Shown piece by piece: positions 7,363 through 15,658 of a stretch of DNA of 27,250 bases. The DNA lies in the NCBI GenBank assembly GCA_946626535.1, contig CAMOUK010000017.1, positions 1 through 27,250 on the forward strand. Direction: 5' to 3'. This stretch comes from an uncultured Caryophanales bacterium (GTDB lineage: Bacteria; Bacillota_I; Bacilli_A; Acholeplasmatales; Anaeroplasmataceae). A program made the position numbers and the translations under genes. The notes beneath the pieces are model-generated. The model was given only the letters and a program-made list of their open reading frames with translations, did no database searches and was not told the DNA's origin. The number at the start of each line of letters is the position of its first letter. Position 1 is the first letter of the stretch.

Positions 7363-8690
7363 TATAATATATTCAACTCGATTAATTTATTTCTATAAAT
7401 ATCTGCCTTAGCAAAATCCTTTGCTAATCTAGCATCATTCCAATTTTTATAAACCTCTAATGCTTCAGCATTCATCTTTTCAACAAATAGATTAATGCCT
7501 AAAACATCTAATATCTTAGATAATGTATTTAGCTTAACTGCTAAAGTATCAAAATCCTTATTTCTTAATGATACATTCATTTCCTTAATAATATCATTAA
7601 TTAATGTTAAAACATTTTGAACATTGAAGTCTTGATTCATATATTCCTTAAATGCTTCAAGCTTTGCTTCATCTAAATTATTATTTTCGATTCCTCTATA
7701 TTGTAATTCATATAAAGCTTGCTTATAGGCTCTTTGCCACTTTTCATATTCTTTAGCATATTGATTAACTAAATCTTCAGTATAGTTAATGATACTTCTA
7801 TATGGGCTAAATAATATTAAGCATCTTAATATCATAGCATCCTTAGTAGTATTTAAATCCTTTACATAGATAACATTTCCTAAAGATTTAGACATCTTCT
7901 CACCAGCAAAATCAAGTCTTCCAACATGAATCCAATATTTTGCTAGATGAGTTTTATATAATGCTTCAAATTGAGCAATTTCATTTTCATGATGTGGGAA
8001 CTTTAAATCCATTCCTCCACCATGAATATCTAAGCCTGTACCAAATAGCTTATGGTTCATAACAACACATTCTGTGTGCCATCCAGGTCTACCTGTACCA
8101 AATGGAGAATCCCATTTAATACCTTCATTTGTGTTTTTCCATAATGCGAAATCTAGTGGGTTTTCCTTCTTATCATTTACTGATATTCTAGCACCACTTT
8201 CTAGATCCTCTGAAACTTGGTTTGATAAGATACCATAGTCTTTAATTTTATTTACTCTAAAGAATACATCACCATCAACATTATAAGCATAGCCTTGCTT
8301 AATTAATTCATCGATGAATGAAATCATTTCATTGATGTAATCTGTTGCGTGAGGAATTAAATCAGGCTTGTTAGAGCCAACCTTCTTAACTGCATCAAAG
8401 TATGCATTTTCGAAGAATGTAGCTATTTCCTTTTCAGTCTTATTATTCTCTAAAGCCTTATTAATAATCTTATCATCTACATCTGTAATATTTGATGCAT
8501 ATGTAACATCGTAGCCTAAGAAAGTTAAATATCTACGCATCATATCATAAAAAATTACAGGTCTTGCATTTCCAATATGGATGAAATTGTAAACTGTAGG
8601 TCCACAGACATACATGTTTACCTTTCCTTCCTTATTTGGAACGAATTCTTCCATTTTGTTAGTTAATGAATTATAAATAACTAATCCCAT
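7362..8690 (-). CDS. cysS: Cysteinyl-tRNA synthetase
   Basis: A class I aminoacyl-tRNA synthetase of 442 residues (family about 460) that charges tRNA-Cys. The HIGH motif is HIGN (38-41) after CGPTVYNF. The zinc-site residues that recognise cysteine are visible: Cys29, Cys208 (WHTEC) and His233/234 with Glu (FPHHENE). The KMSKS loop is intact (GEKMSKSLGN, about 263-272). The C-terminal anticodon-binding part is slightly short. AGGAGAG precedes the start. No T-box leader is visible; only 21 nt separate it from the upstream lipoprotein gene, so it is probably transcribed from the lipoprotein promoter or from a promoter inside that gene. Confidence 0.96.
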   Translation of the reverse strand: MGLVIYNSLTNKMEEFVPNKEGKVNMYVCGPTVYNFIHIGNARPVIFYDMMRRYLTFLGYDVTYASNITDVDDKIINKALENNKTEKEIATFFENAYFDAVKKVGSNKPDLIPHATDYINEMISFIDELIKQGYAYNVDGDVFFRVNKIKDYGILSNQVSEDLESGARISVNDKKENPLDFALWKNTNEGIKWDSPFGTGRPGWHTECVVMNHKLFGTGLDIHGGGMDLKFPHHENEIAQFEALYKTHLAKYWIHVGRLDFAGEKMSKSLGNVIYVKDLNTTKDAMILRCLILFSPYRSIINYTEDLVNQYAKEYEKWQRAYKQALYELQYRGIENNNLDEAKLEAFKEYMNQDFNVQNVLTLINDIIKEMNVSLRNKDFDTLAVKLNTLSKILDVLGINLFVEKMNAEALEVYKNWNDARLAKDFAKADIYRNKLIELNIL

Positions 8691-8711
8691 AAATCTCTCC
8701 TAAAATACTAG

Positions 8712-10577
8712 TTAGGCTGTAACAGTCTTTGAACCAACCTTAACTAATGTAATTAATGTTACCTTAGCATTTGCAAATGCCATATAAACTGTATCAAATA
8801 CTTCTGTTGAAGTTTTTGGAGTTACAGTTAATTTATTATTTTCAAGAGTTAATGTAGAAACTGATTTACCAAGCTCAACTGCTGCTAGGTTTTCAGTTGT
8901 TAAATCAATTGTAGTTTCTTCTGTATAAAGATCTGTAAAGATATAATCGTTAAAATTAAATTTAGCATTAGCTGCTTCAATATTAGCTCTTAAAGCAACA
9001 GCATTTGTTAAAACTTCTTTATTTGTATCACCTAATACTGATACATTTGCTGTATCAGCTGTTGATGCCATATATGTAGCCTCATCAGATGAAGCCTGCA
9101 TACCCTTTGCAGATACTGCATTATCGTATGTATAAACATTTGTAATCTTATTCTTTGTTTGTTGATCTACATATGCAATTGTATTTGAAACATAGCAATT
9201 TTCCTTATTAGTATCAGCTTGGAATGCTTGAATACCATAATTAAGCTTTGCGTAGTAGCAATTCTTTACACCTTCACTTGAATAAGAAACCTTACCAATT
9301 ACACCACCAATATATGCCTTTGAAGCTACGCTATATGTTGTTGTTTCTTTATATTTAGATTCACTTAAACAAATGATATCAGCAACTGCTAAGCAATTAT
9401 TTAGGTTAGCTTGACCTTGAGCTGAAGCTCCAGCAAATCCACCAACTGCTAAATAGCCTAATGTGCTTGATTCTCTAGCTATAAGCATTGAAACTGTTGC
9501 ATATGAATCAGAAATAAATTTTTCAGATTCAGCACCACCAATAAATCCACCAGCATATACTATACCAGTACTCTTAAATGATAATTCCATAACACCTTGA
9601 GTATAGCAATTAGTAATTGTTGTTTGACCAGTTGCTCTACCTAAGAAGCCACCGATATAATAAACATAGTTTGAAGATGGTCTAACTTGTTCTAAATTCA
9701 TATTTAGATCATTTACCTTACAATTTAAAACCTTTGTATCACTTAATTCATCCTTAGCATCAGGTTGACTTGTAGCATAACCGATTAAGCCACCGATTTG
9801 AGCTGCTGTTGTAGTTCCTGATGATTCAGTTAGCTTAAAGCTATTAACTGTTACATTTTCAATATCAGAGTTTACTGCATATCCAGCTAATGCACCAACA
9901 TACTTACAAGCTGATGTCATATCAAGCTCTGCATTTTCTAATATTAGGTTCTTAATAGTTGCATCCTTTAAATATTCGAATAAACCAGAATATTCACCAG
10001 TTGCAATTGAATAATTTTTAATTGTTTTATTATTACCATCTAGATTTCCAGCAAATGGTTCAGATGCTGTAAATAAGCTAACGCTTGACTTATTTGAAAA
10101 ATCTAGGTCTTCATCTAATCTATAGTAAGCATCTCTTTCATTTTCCATATTTAAGAAATCTTCTACTGTCTTGATGCTAATTGGGTTATCGATGCTTGAA
10201 CCCTTAGATGTTGTTGTAATATCTTTTGTATCTACTAAATATTCATTACCATTATAAGAAACATATAGCTTTAAAACATATTTAGTATCCATTGTTAAGC
10301 TTTCAAATTCTACAGTTCCTTCTACCTTTTCAGTTCCAAGGTCAACTGTTTGCTTATTTAATTGGCTTGAAACATCTTCGTTATAAAGCTTAACTGTAAC
10401 AACTGTCTTGCTTTCTTCTAGTTGAGCATTTTTATCAAAAGTTGCCTTTGCTGTAATTTTATTAGTTGTCGCTGTAAGCTCTAAGCTTCCCTTAAAACTA
10501 ACTTCACCACATGAAGCTAATACGACTAATAATATTAAAGCTAAAAAAGCTCCAATAAATTTTGTAATTTTTTTCAT
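8712..10577 (-). CDS. Surface lipoprotein with GLUG-type repeats
   Basis: A 621-residue predicted lipoprotein. The signal peptide has a KK start, a hydrophobic core and lipobox LASC with Cys23. Residues 30-125 look like a fibronectin-III or Ig-like beta domain. After NPISIKTVEDFLNM and a LDGNNKTIKNY segment come six repeats with an xGGhhGxA core at about 227, 261, 308, 342, 378 and 423, each followed by a short strand with an N-C/S-Y-like pattern (ITNCYTQG, ISDSYATV, VKNCYYAKL). This matches the GLUG motif found in Gram-positive and Bacteroidetes surface proteins and adhesins. The last 170 residues are not recognised. Its ligand is unknown. It has its own promoter and GAGG ribosome-binding site, and probably leads the transcript into cysS. 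Confidence 0.8.
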   Translation of the reverse strand: MKKITKFIGAFLALILLVVLASCGEVSFKGSLELTATTNKITAKATFDKNAQLEESKTVVTVKLYNEDVSSQLNKQTVDLGTEKVEGTVEFESLTMDTKYVLKLYVSYNGNEYLVDTKDITTTSKGSSIDNPISIKTVEDFLNMENERDAYYRLDEDLDFSNKSSVSLFTASEPFAGNLDGNNKTIKNYSIATGEYSGLFEYLKDATIKNLILENAELDMTSACKYVGALAGYAVNSDIENVTVNSFKLTESSGTTTAAQIGGLIGYATSQPDAKDELSDTKVLNCKVNDLNMNLEQVRPSSNYVYYIGGFLGRATGQTTITNCYTQGVMELSFKSTGIVYAGGFIGGAESEKFISDSYATVSMLIARESSTLGYLAVGGFAGASAQGQANLNNCLAVADIICLSESKYKETTTYSVASKAYIGGVIGKVSYSSEGVKNCYYAKLNYGIQAFQADTNKENCYVSNTIAYVDQQTKNKITNVYTYDNAVSAKGMQASSDEATYMASTADTANVSVLGDTNKEVLTNAVALRANIEAANAKFNFNDYIFTDLYTEETTIDLTTENLAAVELGKSVSTLTLENNKLTVTPKTSTEVFDTVYMAFANAKVTLITLVKVGSKTVTA

Positions 10578-10616
10578 ACTACACTACCTCATAATAAAAA
10601 ATATATATCATTTCTA

Positions 10617-10645
10617 ATTATACCTTAAATATCTGCGTTATACAA
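10617..10645 (-). promoter_or_regulatory. Promoter of the lipoprotein-cysS unit
   Basis: On the minus strand -35 TTGTAT (10645-10640), 17-bp spacer, -10 TATAAT (10622-10617). The leader to the lipoprotein ATG is about 35 nt and contains GAGGTAG. It is divergent from the plus-strand promoter at 10746-10774, so about 100 bp of shared AT-rich intergenic DNA lies between the two. Confidence 0.65.
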
Positions 10646-10745
10646 GAATTATTAAAAATTTTAACTATAAGTTAAGGACAAAAAAAAGAATTAAATTTTA
10701 AAAATGAAAATGTTAAAATTATTACAAAAAACTCTCATTTTTAAA

Positions 10746-10774
10746 TTGACTTTTGACACCCTAAATAATATAAT
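10746..10774 (+). promoter_or_regulatory. Promoter of the activase-dehydratase-regulator operon
   Basis: -35 TTGACT (10746-10751), exactly 17 bp, then -10 TATAAT (10769-10774). Transcription would start near 10781, some 22 nt before the ATG at 10803. This excludes the longer reading-frame start at 10704 as the translation start, because that lies upstream of the promoter. Confidence 0.75.
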
Positions 10775-10802
10775 AATCACTGTTTACGAAGGTGGGGATA
10801 TT

Positions 10803-13736
10803 ATGCTTAAAGTGGGCCTTGATGTTGGTTCAACCACAATTAAATGTATTGTACTTGATGATAATGAAAATATCATATATAGTGACTATAAACGTCACTA
10901 TTCACATATAAAAGATAATATCATTGAAAAGATCAATGAATTAAGAGAAAAAAAGATAATCGACAAGGAAGTTTGCCTTGCCATTTCTGGTTCTGCAGGT
11001 ATGGGTATTGCTGAAGGATGTAATATTCCTTTTGTTCAAGAGGTTTATGGTACACGTGTTGCAGCAAATAAGCTAATTCCTGGTACTGACTGTATCATCG
11101 AGCTTGGTGGAGAGGATGCTAAAATACTATTCTTAACTGATGGTATGGAGGTTAGAATGAATGGCTCTTGTGCTGGTGGTACAGGTGCTTTTATCGACCA
11201 GATGGCAACATTATTGAATGTTGATATCACCGAAATCAACAATTTAGCATCAGCTCATGAAAAGCTATATTCAATAGCTTCTAGATGTGGTGTATTTGCT
11301 AAATCAGATATTCAACCGCTATTAAACCAAGGTGCATCAAAGTCTGATATTGCTGCTTCTATCTTCTATGCAGTAGTTAACCAAACAATTGGTGGTCTTG
11401 CTCAAGGAAGAGAGATTAAAGGTAAAATTGCTTATTTAGGTGGACCTTTAACATTCCTATCAGAATTAAAAAATAGCTTCGATAAGGTTTTACATACAAA
11501 TGGTATTTGTCCAAAAAATTCACTTTATTATGTAGCTATTGGTGCGGCTTTATGCGCTAAACAAACTGTAGTAATTGATGATATGATTAATAATTTAATC
11601 AATTTCTCAAATCATTCTACATATCAATATAATAACCCTCTTTTTGAAAATGAAGAGGAATATAATAAATTTATTGCTCGTCATGAAAAGGCAAAAGTTG
11701 AAACATATTCACTTGATGACTATAATGGAAAGCTTTATTTAGGTATCGATTCAGGATCTACCACCTTAAAATTTGTCTTAGTAGATGAAGACGGTAATAT
11801 TAGATTTGAAAAATACCAACAAAATAAGGGTAATCCAGTATCAGTTATAAAAGCTATATTTGATGAATTATATAAAAAATATCCAAATATAAATATTGCA
11901 GCTTCTGCTTCTACTGGCTACGGTGAGGAATTAGCTAAAAATGCATTTAATCTTGATGGTGGCTTAGTAGAAACTATGGCTCACTATACTGCAGCTAAAA
12001 AGTTTATGCCAAATGTTGATTTTATTATCGATATTGGTGGACAAGATATTAAATGCTTCAAAATTGAAAATAATGTAATTTCTAACATTTTCTTAAATGA
12101 GGCTTGTTCTTCTGGCTGTGGTTCATTCCTACAAACATTTGCGAATGCTTTAGGCTATGACATTGCTGAATTTGCTAAATTAGGCTTAATGGCAAAAAAG
12201 CCTGTAGACTTAGGCTCTAGATGTACAGTATTTATGAATTCTTCTGTTAAGCAGGCTCAAAAGGATGGTGCTACCATCGATAATATTTCAGCTGGCTTAT
12301 CAATTTCAGTTGTTAAAAATGCTTTATATAAGGTTATAAGAACAACTAATAAAAAATCACTTGGTGAGCATATAGTTGTTCAAGGTGGTACATTCTTAAA
12401 TAAAGCTGTTTTAAGAGCTTTTGAAAGAGAATTAAATTTAGAGGTGGTTTGTCCAAATATCGCAGGACTTATGGGAGCTTATGGTGCAGCCTTATATGCT
12501 AAATCATTAAATGTTACTAAATCTTCTACAATCACTAAGGAAGAATTAAAGAACTTCAAGCATGAGGTTAAAAATGTTAATTGTAACGGCTGTAATAACC
12601 ACTGCCTACTTTCAATTAATACCTTTGGTTCTAATCCAAATAGATTTATTTCAGGTAATAAATGTGAAAAGCCTTTAGGAAAAACAAATGTTAAAAAGGG
12701 CAATAACATTTATGAATTTATTAGAGAAAAGCTATCTAGATATGTTCCAGCTAAAAAGCTAGAGAATAGACGTGGTACCATCGCTATTCCTCTAATTTTA
12801 AATATGTATGAAACATTCCCTTTCTGGTATAAGTTCTTTACAACACTAAGATTTAATGTTGTATCAAGTGGCTTTTCAGATGAAAGAACTTATTCATATG
12901 GTCAAAATACTATTCCATCTGATACAGTTTGCTTCCCAGCAAAGCTTGTTCATGGCCATATTGATAAATTAATTAGAGAAGGCTATTCTACTATCTTCTA
13001 TCCTTGTATGACATATAATATCGATGAACATTTAGGAGATAACCACTTCAACTGTCCAATTGTTGCTTATTATCCACAACAGATTTTAAATAACGTTGGT
13101 CAAATTGAATCAGTTAAATTTATAAGTGATTTCATCTCTATTCATAACAGAAAAGTATTTGAAGAAAAGATAACTAAGATATTAAAGAAATACTTCAACA
13201 ATATTCCTAAAAAGGAAATAGTTGAAGCTACTGTTATGGCCTATAATGAATATGATAATTACCTAACAGATATTAGACTTACAGGTAAAAAATATATTGA
13301 AGAAGCTAGAAAAAATAATGAAGAAATTATCGTCTTAGCTGGTAGACCTTACCATGTAGACCCACAGGTTAACCATGGAATTGATAAGCTTATTGCAGGC
13401 TTTGGTGCTACAGTTATATCTGAGGATTCAATCTCTCAATTAGTTGAGAAATTCCCTACTGGTGTTTTAAATCAATGGACCTACCATTCAAGATTATATG
13501 CAGCAGCTAAATACTGTACTACTCAAAAGGATATGAATTTAGTTCAATTAGTATCATTCGGTTGTGGCCTTGATGCTGTTACAACAGACGAATGTAAGGA
13601 AATACTTGAAAGACATAACAAGATATATACTCAAATTAAAATTGATGAAATTACAAATTTAGGTGCAGTTAAAATTAGACTTAGAAGCTTATTTGCTGCC
13701 TTAAAGCAGGAGGAAGAAAATGGAAGATCTAGATAA
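10803..13736 (+). CDS. Tandem BcrAD/BadFG activase fused to a 2-hydroxyacyl-CoA dehydratase-related domain
   Basis: A 977-residue protein from the ATG at 10803 (GGTGGGG upstream). Two ASKHA ATPase modules of the HgdC/BadF activator family stand in tandem. Module 1: GLDVGSTTIKC (5-15), ELGGEDAK (100-107), GSCAGGTGAF with Cys123, SRCGVFA with Cys162. Module 2: GIDSGSTTLKF (314-324), DIGGQDIK (410-417), EACSSGCGSF (Cys435, Cys439), SRC with Cys474. In HgdC the two Cys of one module per subunit bind one [4Fe-4S] between dimer partners. A linker has C594-x2-C597-x3-C601 and Cys621, a possible extra cluster site. The rest (about 655-977, with Cys710, 735, 751, 905, 921, 931) resembles DUF2229/COG3580. 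Such proteins couple ATP hydrolysis to low-potential electron transfer; the substrate is unknown. It overlaps the next gene by 17 nt. Confidence 0.87.
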   Translation: MLKVGLDVGSTTIKCIVLDDNENIIYSDYKRHYSHIKDNIIEKINELREKKIIDKEVCLAISGSAGMGIAEGCNIPFVQEVYGTRVAANKLIPGTDCIIELGGEDAKILFLTDGMEVRMNGSCAGGTGAFIDQMATLLNVDITEINNLASAHEKLYSIASRCGVFAKSDIQPLLNQGASKSDIAASIFYAVVNQTIGGLAQGREIKGKIAYLGGPLTFLSELKNSFDKVLHTNGICPKNSLYYVAIGAALCAKQTVVIDDMINNLINFSNHSTYQYNNPLFENEEEYNKFIARHEKAKVETYSLDDYNGKLYLGIDSGSTTLKFVLVDEDGNIRFEKYQQNKGNPVSVIKAIFDELYKKYPNINIAASASTGYGEELAKNAFNLDGGLVETMAHYTAAKKFMPNVDFIIDIGGQDIKCFKIENNVISNIFLNEACSSGCGSFLQTFANALGYDIAEFAKLGLMAKKPVDLGSRCTVFMNSSVKQAQKDGATIDNISAGLSISVVKNALYKVIRTTNKKSLGEHIVVQGGTFLNKAVLRAFERELNLEVVCPNIAGLMGAYGAALYAKSLNVTKSSTITKEELKNFKHEVKNVNCNGCNNHCLLSINTFGSNPNRFISGNKCEKPLGKTNVKKGNNIYEFIREKLSRYVPAKKLENRRGTIAIPLILNMYETFPFWYKFFTTLRFNVVSSGFSDERTYSYGQNTIPSDTVCFPAKLVHGHIDKLIREGYSTIFYPCMTYNIDEHLGDNHFNCPIVAYYPQQILNNVGQIESVKFISDFISIHNRKVFEEKITKILKKYFNNIPKKEIVEATVMAYNEYDNYLTDIRLTGKKYIEEARKNNEEIIVLAGRPYHVDPQVNHGIDKLIAGFGATVISEDSISQLVEKFPTGVLNQWTYHSRLYAAAKYCTTQKDMNLVQLVSFGCGLDAVTTDECKEILERHNKIYTQIKIDEITNLGAVKIRLRSLFAALKQEEENGRSR

Positions 13737-14997
13737 AATAGAATATCCTAAGTTTACAGCAGCAATGCGTAAAACTCATACAATATTAATTCCTTCTATG
13801 CTTGAATTTCATATGACATTATTTGAAGAGGTTTTAAAACAATCTGAATATAAGGTTGAAATAATGCATAATGAAGGCCCTGATGTTGTAGCTGAGGGAT
13901 TAAAATATGTTCATAATGATACTTGCTATCCAGCTCTTTTAGTTATTGGACAATTTATCGATAATCTAAATCATAGAAATGACCTAGATAGAGTAGTTCT
14001 TCTTATTACTCAAACAGGTGGAGGCTGTAGAGCTTCTAACTATATCCACCTTTTAAGAAAAGCTTTAAAGAAGGCAGGTTATGGATATATTCCTGTTGTA
14101 TCATTAAATGCTTCTAACTTAGAGAAGGATTCAGGCTTAAAGCTTACCCTACCTTTAATTAGAAAGGTTGCTGCCGCCATGGTATATGGCGATGAGCTAA
14201 TGTATCTTTATAATAAGACTAGAACATATGAGGTTAATAAGGGTTCTTCTCATCAATTAGCACTAGATATAATTAAAAATATATCTGAACAATTTAGAAA
14301 TAAAAAAGGTATTTCTTATAAGCATATTAAGAAAAACCTAAATATGATGGCTAAAAAATTTGATGAACTAAAGCTTGATTTATCACATAGAGCACCAAAA
14401 GTTGGTATCGTTGGTGAAATTTATATTAAATATGCAGCCCTTGGTAATAACCATCTAGAGGATTTCTTAGTATCTGAACATGCTGAGGTAATGGTTCCTG
14501 GCCTAAGTGGTTTCATATTATATACATTATATAATGGTCTTTATGATAGGCAATTATATAGAACTTCTTTTAAATCAGCATTAATTAATAAGCTTCTTAT
14601 TAAATATTTAAGAAGACGTGAAACATTGATGATTAATGCTATTAAAAAGACTAAATTTACACCTATGCAATACTTTGAGCATACAAAGGATTTATCAGAA
14701 GGTGTATTAGACCATGGTACAAAGATGGGTGAAGGCTGGTTACTTACAGCCGAGATGGTTGAACTAGTTAAAATTGGCTATTCAAATATAGTTTGTGCAC
14801 AGCCATTTGGATGCTTACCAAACCATATTTGTGGTAAGGGTGTTATGAAAAAGATTAAATCATTATATCCAAACGCAAATATCGTAGCGATCGACTACGA
14901 TCCTTCTGCTACTAAGGTAAATCAAGAAAATAGAATTAAATTGATGCTTGCTATCGCAAGAGAACAAATTAAAGATGAGGATGAGGTTATTTTATAA
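13720..14997 (+). CDS. 2-hydroxyacyl-CoA dehydratase / double-cubane-cluster-like protein
   Basis: A 425-residue protein of the HgdB/COG3581 type. Conserved Cys are in NDTCYPALL (Cys69), TGGGCRASNY (Cys103) and AQPFGCLPNHICGKG (Cys365, Cys371, with Cys359 just before), the pattern expected for Fe-S ligands. Family members include the dehydratase B subunits and the double-cubane [8Fe-9S] proteins that reduce small molecules with an ATP-driven activator. The upstream activase overlaps it by 17 nt, and AGGAGG lies in that gene's end before the ATG. From memory, many Firmicutes carry both parts as one polypeptide of about 1400 residues; here 977 plus 425 gives the same total as two genes. The actual reaction cannot be told from sequence. 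Confidence 0.83.
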   Translation: MEDLDKIEYPKFTAAMRKTHTILIPSMLEFHMTLFEEVLKQSEYKVEIMHNEGPDVVAEGLKYVHNDTCYPALLVIGQFIDNLNHRNDLDRVVLLITQTGGGCRASNYIHLLRKALKKAGYGYIPVVSLNASNLEKDSGLKLTLPLIRKVAAAMVYGDELMYLYNKTRTYEVNKGSSHQLALDIIKNISEQFRNKKGISYKHIKKNLNMMAKKFDELKLDLSHRAPKVGIVGEIYIKYAALGNNHLEDFLVSEHAEVMVPGLSGFILYTLYNGLYDRQLYRTSFKSALINKLLIKYLRRRETLMINAIKKTKFTPMQYFEHTKDLSEGVLDHGTKMGEGWLLTAEMVELVKIGYSNIVCAQPFGCLPNHICGKGVMKKIKSLYPNANIVAIDYDPSATKVNQENRIKLMLAIAREQIKDEDEVIL

Positions 14998-15617
14998 TGG
15001 AATTTTTTATCGAAGAAGAAAACCTTAAAAAAATAACTCCTTTTACAAAAAGATATAAGAAAAAAGAAATTATCTTTTCTAAAGGAGATGTTTGCGAAGG
15101 TATCGCAATAGTTTTAAAGGGTGAAATTGAAGCAATATCTAATTTTAAAACACTTAGAACGCTAAAAAGAAATGATGTAATTGGCTTATCATTAATATTT
15201 ACTCAAGCACCTATATATAGAGCTGATTTTATAGTTGAATCTAACACTTGTAAAATTCAATTCATCAGCAAGGAAGAATTAAGAAAATTAATGTATGAAT
15301 GCCCTGCTGTATCAGAAAGAATTGTAAAATACATATCTGATTATTCTTTAAAGCAAGCATATCATTTAACAATTTTATCTTGTAAATTTATTAGAACAAA
15401 GATTTGTACATATCTATTCTATGAATATAAAAAGCGTAGAACAAAAACATTTGAAATTAGATTTACAAAGACTGAACTTGCTTCTTATCTAAATACTGAA
15501 AGACCTTCTTTATCAACTGAAATATCTAAGTTATGTAAGGAAGGAATTATTTCAAACAATAATAAAACATATAGTATTATAGATATTGAAAAGTTAGAAA
15601 AAGAATCATTATTATAA
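14997..15617 (+). CDS. Crp/Fnr-family transcriptional regulator
   Basis: A 206-residue protein with the Crp/Fnr layout: a cyclic-nucleotide-binding-like beta barrel (about 10-120; FSKGDVCEGIAIVLKGEIE and VIGLSLIF), a dimer helix, and a winged HTH (about 135-200; FTKTELASYLNTERPSLSTEISKLCKEGII, where ERPSLSTEISKL is the recognition-helix region). It has six Cys (33, 85, 102, 129, 137, 180), but not the N-terminal Cys cluster of Escherichia coli Fnr, so Fe-S sensing is not evident. Its ATG overlaps the dehydratase-like stop (TAATG), and it is last in the operon. I infer control of this operon or of redox metabolism; the effector is unknown. Confidence 0.85.
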   Translation: MEFFIEEENLKKITPFTKRYKKKEIIFSKGDVCEGIAIVLKGEIEAISNFKTLRTLKRNDVIGLSLIFTQAPIYRADFIVESNTCKIQFISKEELRKLMYECPAVSERIVKYISDYSLKQAYHLTILSCKFIRTKICTYLFYEYKKRRTKTFEIRFTKTELASYLNTERPSLSTEISKLCKEGIISNNNKTYSIIDIEKLEKESLL

Positions 15618-15622
15618 TAGAA

Positions 15623-15649
15623 AAAAGGATACTTTTGAAGTATCCTTTT
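15623..15649. terminator. Bidirectional terminator between converging units
   Basis: A perfect 12-bp stem (AAAAGGATACTT at 15623-15634, AAGTATCCTTTT at 15638-15649) with a 3-nt loop. It is flanked by T-rich sequence on the plus side and by an A run on the left, so it can serve both the plus-strand Crp/Fnr gene and the minus-strand ABC ATPase gene, which converge here. Confidence 0.88.
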
Positions 15650-15658
15650 ATTTTTATC

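Noticed and set aside
8712..10577. Repeated GGhhG units as a possible tandem DNA repeat
   Set aside because: The units are similar only at the protein level, with variable spacing and codons; this is a protein repeat family and not a DNA repeat array.
10704..10802. N-terminal extension of 33 residues on the activase gene
   Set aside because: It lies over and upstream of a consensus promoter (10746-10774), is not part of the domain, and has no ribosome site. The ATG at 10803 has GGTGGGG in front and begins the ASKHA domain.
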